From the NCBI RefSeq assembly GCF_008764295.1, contig NZ_VTQX01000002.1, forward strand, positions 149,898-213,897: DNA of 64,000 nt, in the 5' to 3' direction. The position numbers and the translations under genes were made by a program. Below are positions 35,400-45,385 of this stretch, in pieces; position 1 is the first letter of the stretch; the number at the start of each line of letters is the position of its first letter. The notes under the pieces were generated by a model. The model had not been told where the DNA came from. It saw nothing but the letters and a program-made list of their open reading frames with translations, and did not search any database. This stretch comes from Bacillus methanolicus. GTDB lineage: Bacteria; Bacillota; Bacilli; Bacillales; Cytobacillaceae.

Positions 35400-36335
35400 T
35401 TATTCAGTATATCCCATTAAAAGTCGTGCATACGGTGAATCAGACGGTAATACAATCACTGTTTGATCATTAATCGTTTTCTTATAGGATTCAAGAGTTC
35501 TAAATAAAGAGTAGAATTCTGGGTCCTTTGAAAAAGCTGAATTATAGATTTTGGCTGCTTCTGCTTCCCCTTCTGCACGAATTTTCTCAGCTTCAGCCTG
35601 TGCTTTGGAAAGCATTTCACGAACGACTCGATCGGTTTCCGCTTCAATCTTGTTTTTGTCCGCATCCCCTCTAGATAAGTAATCTTGAGCAGTTGAATGA
35701 CGTTCAGAAATCATTCTTGTAAAAACAGATTGCTCGTTTTCAACTGGTAAATCTGTTCGTTTAATACGGACATCTGTAACGACAATTCCATATTTATCAT
35801 TTTCTAACAGTTCATTTACTTTTTCTGTAATTCGGTCATTTAATGAGCCACGAGATGATTTTTCATCATTGATAATTTCATCATAATTTAATTGCCCTAA
35901 CTCGGTACGAACAACGGAATAAATAAACTCTTCCATACGTGATTCAGCATTGACAACTGTTCTCGCATTTGAAATCATCAATTTCGGATCCTCAATTCTC
36001 CAAACAGCATAGTTGTCGATAATCATCCTCTTTTTATCCTTCGTATTAATCTCTGCTTCAGTCACGTCATAAGTCATTTGATATTTTGGCAGGGAAGTCA
36101 CCGATTGGATAAACGGAATTTTAAAAGAAATTCCAGGTGTTTCATCAATACGAACCACTTCTCCAAATTGGCGAACGACCTTGTATTCTCCTTCTTTTAC
36201 CACATATACATTTGTCAAGACGAGAGCAAGAATCCCGATCACAACAACAGCAAAAATTCCTAGCTTAATGTAAGAGCGGCCATTAAAACCATTACCACCA
36301 CGCTCGTTCATATCAATAACATTTTGATCACTCAT
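35400..36335 (-). CDS. hflC: Protease modulator HflC
   Basis: This 311-residue SPFH-domain protein has an N-terminal membrane anchor (residues 26-46) and the band-7 region from VYVVKEGEYKVVRQFGEV. A long Ala/Glu-rich coiled coil follows (KAQAEAEKIRAEGEAEAAKI). HflC with HflK forms large rings around the membrane protease FtsH. Its ATG overlaps the hflK stop in TAATG, so the two are translationally coupled. hflKC is not in this place in B. subtilis 168, where the two genes are absent. Confidence 0.93.
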   Translation of the reverse strand: MSDQNVIDMNERGGNGFNGRSYIKLGIFAVVVIGILALVLTNVYVVKEGEYKVVRQFGEVVRIDETPGISFKIPFIQSVTSLPKYQMTYDVTEAEINTKDKKRMIIDNYAVWRIEDPKLMISNARTVVNAESRMEEFIYSVVRTELGQLNYDEIINDEKSSRGSLNDRITEKVNELLENDKYGIVVTDVRIKRTDLPVENEQSVFTRMISERHSTAQDYLSRGDADKNKIEAETDRVVREMLSKAQAEAEKIRAEGEAEAAKIYNSAFSKDPEFYSLFRTLESYKKTINDQTVIVLPSDSPYARLLMGYTE

Positions 36336-37309
36336 TATTGATTCCCACTCCCTTCTTCTTTTGTTTGTTCTTCTGCTTTCGGTTGATTATTTTCAAGTGG
36401 ACGAATAGGGAAATACTTCATTGTGTTTCCATCATCATTCATAATGTAAATTTCGGTTCCTGGAAGAACTTGCTCTAACGTTTCTAATACTAAACGCTGC
36501 CTTGTGATTTCCGGATTATTCTTATATTCATTATATAATTCATTAAAGACAGCTACACTACCCCTAGCAGTTTCTATACGGGCAGCTTTCTCACCTTTCG
36601 CCCTAGAGCGGATCGCTTCAACTTCACCTTTTGCCTCGTTTTCCTTCTGATTTTTGTATTTATTTGCTTCGTTAATCTTTGTATTCATCGTTTCCCGGGC
36701 ATCGGTCACCTGCGTAAATGCTTGACGAACTTCATCATTCGGAAGTTCTACATCCTGTAGTTTAACCCCAAGGACCGAAATTCCAATATCGTATTTCTCA
36801 ACTAAAGTGACAAGCAGATCGCGAACTTCCGCCTCAATCTCTGCCTTTCCAGACGTTAACGCGTCATCAATTTCAGAGCTTCCGATAATGCTTCTTAATG
36901 AAGCAGACGTTGCATCCCGCAAAATCTCACGTGGATTATCTGCATTAAATAAATACTTGCCAGGATCAGTTATCTTCCATTGCACAACCAAGTCGGCAAG
37001 GACGATATTTTCATCCCCAGTAATCATTTTTGTTTCATCTTCAAAATCTACAATCTCCCCGTCCTTCTCTTCAAAACCAAATTGAAGACTAAATGTTTCT
37101 TTTGATAGTTTTTCAACACTTTGAATTGGCCAAGGTAATTTAAAATTTAAACCAGGCTCTGTTATTCCTTCCTCTACTTTTCCAAAGGTCAAAATAACAG
37201 CTTGTTCTGATTCATCGACCGTATACCAGGTCGTAAACGCCACCACACTTAATACGGCTATAGCAATAACTAGCCCCACAATTGTATAAATTCGTTTTAA
37301 ACTAATCAT
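36335..37309 (-). CDS. hflK: FtsH protease activity modulator HflK
   Basis: With the ATG at 37,309 (AAAGGAG seven bases upstream) the protein has 324 residues; the frame opens six codons earlier without a ribosome site. It has one membrane helix (IVGLVIAIAVLSVVAFTTWY), the SPFH domain (VDESEQAVILTFGKV), and the coiled-coil tail (NKYKNQKENEAKGEVEAIRS). The C-terminus is rich in Glu, Lys and Gln. It pairs with HflC. Confidence 0.93.
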   Translation of the reverse strand: MISLKRIYTIVGLVIAIAVLSVVAFTTWYTVDESEQAVILTFGKVEEGITEPGLNFKLPWPIQSVEKLSKETFSLQFGFEEKDGEIVDFEDETKMITGDENIVLADLVVQWKITDPGKYLFNADNPREILRDATSASLRSIIGSSEIDDALTSGKAEIEAEVRDLLVTLVEKYDIGISVLGVKLQDVELPNDEVRQAFTQVTDARETMNTKINEANKYKNQKENEAKGEVEAIRSRAKGEKAARIETARGSVAVFNELYNEYKNNPEITRQRLVLETLEQVLPGTEIYIMNDDGNTMKYFPIRPLENNQPKAEEQTKEEGSGNQ

Positions 37310-37477
37310 AAGTTCTCCTTTCCTCAAAACAAATTTCTCTATGCATTATTACGGTTAAGTGACAAAAAGGTTTCAATTATCTGACACAATAAATCTTTTA
37401 CAGCTTTGACTTTGTTAAACAACATTGTTACATATCTTATGAAACCTAGGACTGATACACCTTTCAAATAGAAAAAA

Positions 37478-37509
37478 CAAGTGAAGAAAAAAACATTTAT
37501 CTTCACTTG
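37478..37509 (-). terminator. Terminator after phoR
   Basis: CAAGTGAAGA and TCTTCACTTG form a 10-bp stem around 12 bases, with TTTTTTC following on the minus strand, 37 bp past phoR. Confidence 0.9.
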
Positions 37510-37546
37510 CTTTTTATAACAACTTATTGCTAGCCTATACTGCGCT

Positions 37547-39334
37547 TTATTTTTTCTCCTTTGGAAACGTTTTGTGTAATTCAATTGTGAATGTCGTTCC
37601 CTTACCAAGATCACTTTCGACACTTATTTTTCCTTTATGCGCTTCTACCAGATGTTTCACAATAGCAAGACCTAATCCTGTCCCGCCAGAATTTCTGCTT
37701 CTCGCCTTATCAACTCGATAAAAACGTTCAAAAATTCGCGGAATTTCTTCCTTCGCTATGCCAATCCCTGTATCGGAAATGGAAACCGCAATGGTATTCT
37801 TTCCTTCTTTAATCGAAACCGTTACTCGACCACCTTGTAAACTATAAGCGATTGCATTGCTGATTAAATTAATGAATATTTGTTTTAATCGATAATAGTC
37901 GCCATCGATCGTAATATTTTTTTGCAGTGGTTGTAGGATAATTTTTATCTCTTTTTCTTCTGCTTTTTGATTTACGATCGGCAGCATTTCCTCTAACAAC
38001 TGATTCATATTAACTTCGCGAATTGAGAGGGTGTATCCTTGCTGCTCGATTTTTGATAATTCTAACAGATCAAGGATTAACGATTGCAAGCGATCGCTTT
38101 CTTCCAAAATAATTTTAAGGAAGTGCTCCAATGCTTCTTTGTCTTCTTTAGCACCATCTAACAAAGTTTCTGTAAAACCTTTAATCGATGTGATCGGTGT
38201 TTTCAATTCATGGGATACATTCGCAACAAAATCTTTTCTCACTTGCTCAAGCTTTTTCATTTCAGTAATATCATGAAAAACAAGTAATATCCCTTTCCAC
38301 TCTTCATTTGTTCCTAATATTGGGACTCCGTATACTTCAAAATAACGCCTTTCTATTCCGATAGGAAGATGCATTTGTTTTTTGACCTTTTGTTCAGTCA
38401 TGAAGATCTCTTCAATTAACTCAGAAATTTCTTGATGCTCAATCACATGATAATAAAGCCTGTTAATGTAATTTTGCCTTTCTACACGGAAAACTTCGAT
38501 AAAAGTTCGATTTATTAAATTGATGTGGCCTTTACTATTAATGAGGAGAAGCCCGCTTCCCATATTTTCAATGAGGGCGCTTAATCTTCCTTGCTGAATT
38601 TCATTTGCCTTAACCATTCCTTGTAGGTTTCGCGCTAATATATTAATGGACGTACTTAACATTCCTGTTTCCTCAAGAGGATCCTCATAAGTTCTCGCAC
38701 GATAATTGCCCTTTGCAAGTTCAATCGCAACCTTTGTTGCCGACTCGATCGGTTTCGTATATCTTGCAGTAATACGAGCACCTAAAATGAGAATAACAAT
38801 AAGCGCCAATCCTAAGCTTATAATTAACAGCCACCATATTTGCTGATATGCCTTCTGAATTTCAGTCAATTTAGTACTAAGAAAAAGAAATCCTTCCTCG
38901 ACCCCGTTGCTTGAAATCGGCTGCCAATAGTAGTGAAGATTGAAGCCTCCCCCTACTTCATACGCTTGAACATTAGAATTGCCATTTAGCTTAGTTTCGA
39001 GAATATTTTCAAGAATAGTTAAATGTCTTTTTTCATCTACCTGATTATCAATACTGCCGCTATCGAATTTAAGCTCACCATTTAAGTCTGTTACAGTAAT
39101 TCTACTATCGAGTGTATTACTAAATGAATCTAACTCTTTTTGATTCAGATGATCAATTCCTCCATCTTCTTCAATGAAGGCGGCAATAAGGCTGCTTTCT
39201 TTATTTAGACGTGAATCATATGTACTTATAAAATGATTTTTAAATAACTGGCCTAACAGTATCCCTAAACCAATTAACACGATAAAAATAAGGGTAACTA
39301 GACCGAAAAGAAGCCTTGTTCGATATTTTGTCAT
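37547..39334 (-). CDS. phoR: Phosphate regulon sensor histidine kinase PhoR
   Basis: This 595-residue kinase has membrane helices at about 8-30 and 165-187 framing an extracytoplasmic sensor domain. HAMP (188-240), PAS (245-355) and HisKA with His375 in FVANVSHELKTP follow. The ATPase domain has NLISNAIAYS, ISDTGIGI and GGTGLGLAIVKHLV. It phosphorylates PhoP under phosphate limitation or in response to wall teichoic acid intermediates. Its start overlaps the phoP stop by 4 bp. Confidence 0.95.
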   Translation of the reverse strand: MTKYRTRLLFGLVTLIFIVLIGLGILLGQLFKNHFISTYDSRLNKESSLIAAFIEEDGGIDHLNQKELDSFSNTLDSRITVTDLNGELKFDSGSIDNQVDEKRHLTILENILETKLNGNSNVQAYEVGGGFNLHYYWQPISSNGVEEGFLFLSTKLTEIQKAYQQIWWLLIISLGLALIVILILGARITARYTKPIESATKVAIELAKGNYRARTYEDPLEETGMLSTSINILARNLQGMVKANEIQQGRLSALIENMGSGLLLINSKGHINLINRTFIEVFRVERQNYINRLYYHVIEHQEISELIEEIFMTEQKVKKQMHLPIGIERRYFEVYGVPILGTNEEWKGILLVFHDITEMKKLEQVRKDFVANVSHELKTPITSIKGFTETLLDGAKEDKEALEHFLKIILEESDRLQSLILDLLELSKIEQQGYTLSIREVNMNQLLEEMLPIVNQKAEEKEIKIILQPLQKNITIDGDYYRLKQIFINLISNAIAYSLQGGRVTVSIKEGKNTIAVSISDTGIGIAKEEIPRIFERFYRVDKARSRNSGGTGLGLAIVKHLVEAHKGKISVESDLGKGTTFTIELHKTFPKEKK

Positions 39335-40044
39335 TCTCCTTTAGGCTCCTCCATCTTGTAACCTAGGCCTCGAATCGTTTTAATAAAGGTTGGTTTTTTT
39401 GAATCCTCTTCGATTTTTTCACGAAGATGGCTAATATGAACATCTACAATTCTCGTATCACCAGCAAAATCATAATTCCAAACCGCACTTAACAATTGGT
39501 CTCTCGTTAGTACTCTTCCTTTATGCTGTGCCAAATATAACAGAAGCTCAAATTCCTTTGGTGTTAACTCTAGTTGTTCATCATCAAAATAAGCCTCATA
39601 ATGCTCAGGGTATATTTTTAAAGATTTTACTTTTATATAGTCTGTCTTTTCTTGTTCTTGTCCCTCTGCTAAAGGCTGTACTTGAATCCTCCGTAATATT
39701 GCTTTTACCCGTGCTACTACTTCCCTTGGGCTAAACGGCTTCGTCATATAGTCATCGGCTCCCAATTCCAAGCCTAAAACCTTATCGAATTCTTCATCCT
39801 TTGCAGTTAACATTAAAATAGGCGTTGATACCTTTTGCTGTCTTAAGTGCTTGCAAACTTCAATCCCGTCCATTTTTGGGAGCATTAAGTCGAGAATGAT
39901 AAAATCTGGTTGCTCAGAAATGGCCGTATTCATCCCTTCCTCGCCATCCATCGCCGTAATAACCTCGTATCCAGCCTGCTGTAAATTATATTGTAATAAC
40001 GTAACGATCGATTGTTCATCGTCAACCACAAGTACTTTTTTCAC
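39331..40044 (-). CDS. phoP: Phosphate regulon response regulator PhoP
   Basis: The GTG at 40,044, with GGAGGAG upstream, gives 237 residues, close to the 240 of B. subtilis PhoP; the frame extends 19 codons further. The receiver domain has Asp8/Asp9, phosphoacceptor Asp52 (IILDLMLPKMDG) and Lys102. The OmpR-type winged helix has LTPKEFELLLYLAQHKGRVL and DVHISHLREKIE. It activates and represses Pho regulon genes by binding TTAACA-like direct repeats, such as those just upstream. Confidence 0.96.
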   Translation of the reverse strand: MKKVLVVDDEQSIVTLLQYNLQQAGYEVITAMDGEEGMNTAISEQPDFIILDLMLPKMDGIEVCKHLRQQKVSTPILMLTAKDEEFDKVLGLELGADDYMTKPFSPREVVARVKAILRRIQVQPLAEGQEQEKTDYIKVKSLKIYPEHYEAYFDDEQLELTPKEFELLLYLAQHKGRVLTRDQLLSAVWNYDFAGDTRIVDVHISHLREKIEEDSKKPTFIKTIRGLGYKMEEPKGE

Positions 40045-40309
40045 GATTAGCTCCTCCTGTCCGCCAGTTGTTCCTATGTTCATTATAATATAATTTTTCA
40101 ATCTAGGTCAGAATTTACAATTCTTTTACAAAGTCACCTTTCTTTAAAAAAAGTGAAATTCAATTGAGTACTGCCAATGCAGCATGCAAACAAACGAATG
40201 CAGTTCCCACCTTAACACCTTAATTTATTTCGCTTTCGTTCATTTTCTATAAGTAGTGTGCGCGTAAGCTGTTGTCCTTATTTTATTAATAATATCATTT
40301 ACAAACCTA
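40045..40309. other. Region upstream of phoPR
   Basis: Holds the probable phoPR promoter and Pho boxes (listed separately). Beyond 40,135 the stretch shows no gene and no further recognisable element before the terminator at 40,310. Confidence 0.5.
40082..40130 (-). promoter_or_regulatory. Candidate phoPR promoter with Pho boxes
   Basis: The minus-strand -10 TATAAT is at 40,082-40,087. Upstream, the plus strand has two TTTACA boxes at 40,114-40,119 and 40,125-40,130, an 11-bp period (TTTACA-N5-TTTACA). This is the TT(A/T)ACA pattern bound by PhoP dimers and fits positive autoregulation of phoPR as known in B. subtilis. A good -35 is not evident, as expected for an activated promoter. Confidence 0.55.
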
Positions 40310-40356
40310 AAAAAAATAGCAATAGCTGCACTTTTTGTGCTACTATTGCTATTTTT
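40310..40356. terminator. Bidirectional terminator between MaoC gene and phoPR
   Basis: AAAAAATAGCAATAG and CTATTGCTATTTTTT are perfect arms of 15 bp with an inner GCAC/GTGC stem. A and T runs on both sides let it work on both strands; its main client is probably the MaoC-like gene. Confidence 0.88.
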
Positions 40357-40481
40357 TCTCTAAGTTTTTACAATTAATGGTCGATATTGATTTTTAGCTC
40401 ATTTTCGCTGTGAAACCATGATTTCACACGAAAGGACCAAAAACCATTTTCACAACAAATCTGTTTAACAAAGCCTTATAA

Positions 40482-40958
40482 TTAAAAATTCTCTAAAGCC
40501 TTTCCATCCATTTTTTCAAGACGCTCTGGCGGCGAAACTTGCAATTCACCCTGAATCACCATTTCTTCGTCCTCATTCATGCCTTCCACTCTGATTGTAA
40601 CCGTATTTGTACTTCTTACAACTTCAATTACTTCAAAAAATAAATTAACAGTCCCATAATGATAAACAGGTTTTAGAAAATGGATTTCTTGTTTGTGAAT
40701 ATGACTCCCTGGACCTGGCAAATATTTTGAAACTGCAGATGTAATAATTCCTGTAAGCATAATCGTTGGAACAAGTGGTTTTTTAAATGAAGTTTGCGAT
40801 GCATAGTCATGCTGAATATAAAGGGGGTTCGCATCATCCGTTAGCCCTAAATACAATAATAAATCTTTATCTTCAATCTTTTCTGTTAAGGTTAATTTCT
40901 CACCTTTAGTCATTTCATCTATCATTCTTCCTAATTTCCGTTTCCGTCCTAACAACAT
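40482..40958 (-). CDS. MaoC-like hot-dog fold dehydratase
   Basis: From the ATG at 40,958 (GGTGGAGGAA just upstream) the protein has 158 residues. It has the MaoC/R-hydratase pattern: TDDANPLYIQHDYA with the catalytic Asp and His, then PTIMLTGIITSAVSKYLPGPGSHI and INLFFEVIEV-like strands. It may hydrate an enoyl-CoA or enoyl-ACP in fatty acid metabolism. The exact substrate is unknown. It lies between phoP and mdh and has its own terminator. Confidence 0.82.
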   Translation of the reverse strand: MLLGRKRKLGRMIDEMTKGEKLTLTEKIEDKDLLLYLGLTDDANPLYIQHDYASQTSFKKPLVPTIMLTGIITSAVSKYLPGPGSHIHKQEIHFLKPVYHYGTVNLFFEVIEVVRSTNTVTIRVEGMNEDEEMVIQGELQVSPPERLEKMDGKALENF

Positions 40959-41051
40959 TTCCTCCACCTCTATCCTTAGTTGTAAACGCATACATTTTAT
41001 TTTTTATGAATGATCACACTTTTAATTTTACCATAGAAGCTTGGTAAAAAG

Positions 41052-41081
41052 AAAAATCCAGAGCTTTCACTCTGGATTTTT
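41052..41081. terminator. Terminator after mdh
   Basis: AAAAATCCAGAG and CTCTGGATTTTT form a 12-bp perfect stem with a 6-base loop, 9 bp after the mdh stop. It can act on both strands. Confidence 0.92.
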
Positions 41082-41090
41082 CGACGTTCG

Positions 41091-42029
41091 TTAGGCTAAT
41101 ACCGCCATCACATTTCGAACGGATTCTGCCGATTTATCTAACGCGGCTTTCTCGTCAGCCGTTAATTCTAGTTCAATCACTTTCTCAATTCCATTTGCTC
41201 CGAGAATCGTCGGAACTCCTAAATAAATGCCATCATAGCCATACTCCCCTTCTAAATAAGCGATCGAAGGTAAAACACGACGCTGATCCTTTAGTATCGC
41301 TTCACACATTTCAACCAATGAAGCTGCAGGAGCATAGTAAGCGCTGCCATTCCCTAATAAATTTACGATTTCCCCGCCCCCTTTACGAGTGCGTTCAACA
41401 ATCGCATCTAAACGATCCTTTGGAATTAATGTTTCCAACGGAATTCCGCCAGCATATGAATAGCGAACGAGCGGAACCATATCATCACCGTGTCCACCTA
41501 GAACGAATCCCGTAATGTCCTTAACTGACAAGTTTAATTCTTGAGAAATAAACGTTCGGAAACGCGCCGTATCTAGCACACCTGACTGGCCAATAACGCG
41601 ATTTTTTGGAAAACCAGATTCTTTGAAAACAGTGTATGTCATGGCATCTACCGGATTGGTTAACACAATGATATAAGCGTCCGGAGAATACTTTACAATT
41701 TCTTGTGTCACACTTTTCATGATTTTTTGGTTGGTTTGAACTAAATCATCTCTGCTCATTCCTGGTTTACGGGCAATTCCAGCCGTGATCACGACTATAT
41801 CCGAGTCTTTGGTATCTTCATAATTCGAAGTGCCGGTAATATTTGCATCAAATCCTTGTACAGGACTAGCCTCTAACATATCCAATGCTTTTCCTTTTGT
41901 TGGGTTTTCCATTTGTGGAATGTCTACTAGTACGACATCACCAAGTTCTTTTTGTGCTAATAAAAACGCTGTTGTTGCTCCTGTAAAGCCTCCACCAATG
42001 ACCGATACCTTTTTACGCTTCAAAGTCAT
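41091..42029 (-). CDS. mdh: Malate dehydrogenase
   Basis: With the ATG at 42,029 (AAGGAGG upstream) the protein has 312 residues, as in B. subtilis. It has the NAD-binding [12 protein letters not shown] at 11-22, the substrate loop [16 protein letters not shown], and the catalytic His in [12 protein letters not shown]. It belongs to the LDH-like group of malate dehydrogenases. It oxidises malate to oxaloacetate in the TCA cycle. It follows icd and citZ in the citZ-icd-mdh cluster. Confidence 0.97.
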   Translation of the reverse strand: MTLKRKKVSVIGGGFTGATTAFLLAQKELGDVVLVDIPQMENPTKGKALDMLEASPVQGFDANITGTSNYEDTKDSDIVVITAGIARKPGMSRDDLVQTNQKIMKSVTQEIVKYSPDAYIIVLTNPVDAMTYTVFKESGFPKNRVIGQSGVLDTARFRTFISQELNLSVKDITGFVLGGHGDDMVPLVRYSYAGGIPLETLIPKDRLDAIVERTRKGGGEIVNLLGNGSAYYAPAASLVEMCEAILKDQRRVLPSIAYLEGEYGYDGIYLGVPTILGANGIEKVIELELTADEKAALDKSAESVRNVMAVLA

Positions 42030-42109
42030 AATGATTTCCTCCTTAAAGATTAACTCTTTTCTAAACTGGAGAGGACTGACCCAAAAATGAGTCAGTCTCA
42101 AGGCAAAAC

Positions 42110-43381
42110 TTACATATTTTTAATTAATTCATCACCAAATTCAGAGCACTTCACTTCTGTAGCGCCTTCCATTAAGCGCGCAAAGTCATAGGTTACCACT
42201 TTAGAGGCAATCGTTTTCTCAACTGATTTTGTAATAAGATCAGCCGCCTCATTCCATCCTAAATGCTCTAATAATAACACACCAGATAAAAGAACAGATG
42301 ATGGATTTACTTTATCTAAACCAGCATATTTAGGAGCAGTACCGTGCGTAGCTTCAAAGATCGCATGTCCCGTTTCATAATTGATATTTGCACCTGGAGC
42401 AATTCCGATTCCTCCAACTTGAGCAGCCAAGGCATCAGAAATATAGTCTCCATTTAAGTTCATTGTTGCGACAACATCAAACTCACGAGGACGTGTTAAA
42501 ATTTGTTGCAAGAAAATATCAGCAATCGCATCTTTTACGATAATTTTTCCTGCTGCTTCCGCTTCTGCCTGTGCCTTATTAGCCGCTTCCACACCTTCTG
42601 CATCCTTAATTCTATCGTATTGTGCCCAAGTGAATACTTTATCACCGTATTCTCTTTCTGCTAATTCATAGCCCCAGTTTTTGAATGCACCTTCTGTAAA
42701 TTTCATAATATTACCTTTATGTACAAGGGTTACAGACTTGCGTCCTTCTTTAAGGGCATACTCAATTGCGGAACGAACTAGACGGCTAGTACCTTCTTCT
42801 GATACAGGCTTAATTCCGATACCTGATGTTTCAGGGAAACGAATTTTATTTACACCTAATTCATTTTTTAGGAATGAAATTAATTTTTCCACTTCTTCAG
42901 AACCTTTTGCATATTCAATACCTGCATAAATATCCTCAGTATTTTCACGGAAAATAACCATATCTGTATCCTGCGGACGTTTCACTGGAGATGGAACTCC
43001 TTCAAACCACCGCACTGGACGTAAACAAACAAATAAATCAAGCTCTTGGCGAAGAGCAACGTTCAATGAACGAATTCCACCGCCAATAGGCGTAGTTAAT
43101 GGCCCTTTAATCGCAATAAGATATTCTCTAATAACGTCAAGAGTTTCCGCCGGAAGCCACTCACCTGTTTGGTTAAAAGCTTTTTCTCCCGCTAAAACTT
43201 CTTTCCATTCAATTTTTCGCTCACCTTTATATGCCTTCTCAACAGCTGCGTCTAATACTCTTGATGCTGCTGCCCAAATATCTGGACCAATTCCATCTCC
43301 CTCAATATAAGGTACGATTGGATTATTTGGAACATTTAATACCCCGTTTGTTACTGTTATTTTTTCTCCTGTCATTTTCAT
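42110..43381 (-). CDS. icd: NADP-dependent isocitrate dehydrogenase
   Basis: The ATG at 43,381 gives 423 residues, the B. subtilis length; a second ATG two codons later is also possible, since GGAGG is 4 or 10 bases away. The frame extends 73 codons upstream, but this part is not family-like. The phosphorylatable Ser105 ([12 protein letters not shown]), [13 protein letters not shown] and [13 protein letters not shown] are seen. It makes 2-oxoglutarate and NADPH. Confidence 0.96.
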   Translation of the reverse strand: MKMTGEKITVTNGVLNVPNNPIVPYIEGDGIGPDIWAAASRVLDAAVEKAYKGERKIEWKEVLAGEKAFNQTGEWLPAETLDVIREYLIAIKGPLTTPIGGGIRSLNVALRQELDLFVCLRPVRWFEGVPSPVKRPQDTDMVIFRENTEDIYAGIEYAKGSEEVEKLISFLKNELGVNKIRFPETSGIGIKPVSEEGTSRLVRSAIEYALKEGRKSVTLVHKGNIMKFTEGAFKNWGYELAEREYGDKVFTWAQYDRIKDAEGVEAANKAQAEAEAAGKIIVKDAIADIFLQQILTRPREFDVVATMNLNGDYISDALAAQVGGIGIAPGANINYETGHAIFEATHGTAPKYAGLDKVNPSSVLLSGVLLLEHLGWNEAADLITKSVEKTIASKVVTYDFARLMEGATEVKCSEFGDELIKNM

Positions 43382-43718
43382 TCTCCCTCCAAATTCGTAT
43401 GCCCCAGTATTCATGCTGCCTTTAAATGCGTAATCAAAGGTTAGAGACTTAGACCATTTTGTATACAGGCCTTTGTCAGCTAACCTTTCCTCATTCCTAT
43501 CGCAGTCATTCTTACTTGGCTGATTTATATAAAGATGTTGTTTGTTGCGAAAAACGACTTCAGTTTCGCCCTCGCACAACAACGGCTTATATAAAAGCAA
43601 GATTGAACAAATAGGCTTCTCACTTTTTACTAAAAATACCTTTAATAAACACTTTTACTATTTTATTTTACCATAAGTGCATTCAAAGGTTGAATAATAA
43701 AATCCATGAAAGACTTTA

Positions 43719-44837
43719 TTAGCCCCTTTGCTCAACAGGTACGTACTGCTGCATTCCCGGTCCAGTGTATTCTGCACGAGGACGAATTAAACGATTGTTA
43801 TCATACTGCTCTAGAATATGTGCTAACCATCCTGATACACGGCTTACTGCAAAAATTGGCGTGAACAGATCATGGTCGATTCCGAGACTATCATAAACAG
43901 AGGCTGAATAAAAATCTACATTTGGTGGTAAATTCTTTTCACCCGTCACAATGCTCTCAATTTGGGTTGACATTTCATAATATTCTGGTTTACCTGTAAG
44001 ATTTGTCAGCTTTTCAGACATGAGCTTTAAATGTTTGGCGCGCGGATCCCCCTGACGGTATACTCGGTGACCAAAGCCCATAATTTTTTCTTTCTTGGCA
44101 AGTTTCTCACGAATATAAGAATCTACCTGATCTACAGAACCGATATCCGTTAACATTTTCATAACTGCTTCATTTGCACCACCGTGGAGCGGTCCTTTAA
44201 GAGCACCGATCGCTGCTGTAATACCAGAATAAACATCCGACAAGGTTGCCACACAAACACGGGCTGTAAACGTAGAGGCATTTAGCTCATGATCGGCGTG
44301 AAGGACAAGCGCCTTATTAAACGCCTCAATAGCAATTGGCTCTGGCTCCTTACCTGAAAGCATATAAAGAAAATTCGCTGCAAAGCTTAAATCCTTTCTT
44401 GGTGCAATAGGCTCAAGTCCCTTACGAATACGGGCAAAAGCAGTCACAATTGCCGGCATTTTGGCCTGTAAGCGCACCGCTTTTCGATAGTTAGCCTCCG
44501 GCTCCATTAAATCCGCTTCTTCATCATAAAGCCCCAACAATGAAACAGCTGAACGGAGCGCACCCATCGGATGAACTTTATCAATTGGATACAACTTAAA
44601 ATGCTCAATTACTTCTTTTGGCAACTCTGCATTATCTGCAAGTTCTTTATTTAATTTTTCTAATTCGGCGTGTGTTGGAAGCTTTCTGTGCCAAAGTAAA
44701 TAAATGACTTCTTCAAAACTAGCATTCTCCGCAAGATCATCGATATTATACCCAACATATGTTAGTGTGTCATCGATAATTGAACTTATAGACGACGATG
44801 TTGCAACTACCCCTTCAAGTCCACGTGTCACTGTCAT
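43719..44837 (-). CDS. citZ: Citrate synthase II
   Basis: The ATG at 44,837 (AAAGGAGAGG upstream) gives 372 residues, beginning MTVTRGLEGVVATSS as in CitZ. Catalytic positions are in PLHGGANEAV, MGFGHRVY and the Asp of VDFYSASVYDSLG. It condenses acetyl-CoA and oxaloacetate to citrate and opens the TCA cycle. It is first in the citZ-icd-mdh cluster; a 338-bp spacer to icd suggests that part of the message is initiated separately. Confidence 0.97.
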   Translation of the reverse strand: MTVTRGLEGVVATSSSISSIIDDTLTYVGYNIDDLAENASFEEVIYLLWHRKLPTHAELEKLNKELADNAELPKEVIEHFKLYPIDKVHPMGALRSAVSLLGLYDEEADLMEPEANYRKAVRLQAKMPAIVTAFARIRKGLEPIAPRKDLSFAANFLYMLSGKEPEPIAIEAFNKALVLHADHELNASTFTARVCVATLSDVYSGITAAIGALKGPLHGGANEAVMKMLTDIGSVDQVDSYIREKLAKKEKIMGFGHRVYRQGDPRAKHLKLMSEKLTNLTGKPEYYEMSTQIESIVTGEKNLPPNVDFYSASVYDSLGIDHDLFTPIFAVSRVSGWLAHILEQYDNNRLIRPRAEYTGPGMQQYVPVEQRG

Positions 44838-45297
44838 GCTCAACCTCTCCTTTACCATTTAAAATTTCCCCATACCCATTTTCTCTGTTCCTTGAATCGA
44901 TTCCACAATTTTGCAAAGGTCTCTAAAAAACGAATGATTTTGAAATCTATAAAGAAAAGCAGCTATCATGTTTCGTCCTTTACAGCAAACGAAATTATGA
45001 AATTGATTCACTTTACAAAAAATGATCGCAAAGACCATAAAGCCCGACTTAAAAGTCCGGACAATAAACTGTGATGACATCCCCTGAGCGGTTGCTCAAT
45101 TATACTCAAAAAAGAAAATGCTTTCACCAAATTGAACTCACCGCTAAAATGATGCACAATATATGCAATCCTAAAAAAATTTGTTTCGCATCACAATACG
45201 GATGCGCTTACAAGTCCTATTATAAACAATTATCTGACATTTGTGAATGAAAAGTAACTAAAATGTGAAAAAACTAATATTTTATTAGAAAAATATA
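44838..45297. other. Intergenic region upstream of citZ
   Basis: About 460 bp without a credible gene; open frames on both strands lack ribosome sites. A cre-like site lies at 45,113-45,126 (separate entry). The remainder is AT-rich and should contain the citZ promoter; no clean -35/-10 pair was fixed. Confidence 0.4.
45113..45126 (-). promoter_or_regulatory. Candidate CcpA (cre) site upstream of citZ
   Basis: GTGAAAGCATTTTCT on the minus strand fits the cre consensus except for A in place of the central G. citZ is known to be under catabolite control in B. subtilis, but the site here is weak and only suggestive. Confidence 0.4.
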
Positions 45298-45349
45298 ACT
45301 CTCTTATTCCACACACAGCAAATGGATTGTGCAGTGCAGACAAGAGAGT
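45298..45349 (-). terminator. Hairpin after ytwI
   Basis: ACTCTCTT and AAGAGAGT, with further TGTGC/GCACA-type pairing inside, form a long stem 37 bp after the ytwI stop. On the minus strand TATATTTTTC follows, a weak T run. Confidence 0.65.
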
Positions 45350-45385
45350 ATTGCTTTACTCCTCCGCTTCAAACGATAAAAAGAG

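Noticed and set aside
37339..37623. 94-aa open frame between hflK and phoR
   Set aside because: It overlaps the phoR 3-prime end and runs through the phoR terminator, without a ribosome site.
44859..45080. 73-aa frame upstream of citZ and an opposite 60-aa frame
   Set aside because: Both overlap each other, lack ribosome sites and have compositions expected from non-coding DNA.
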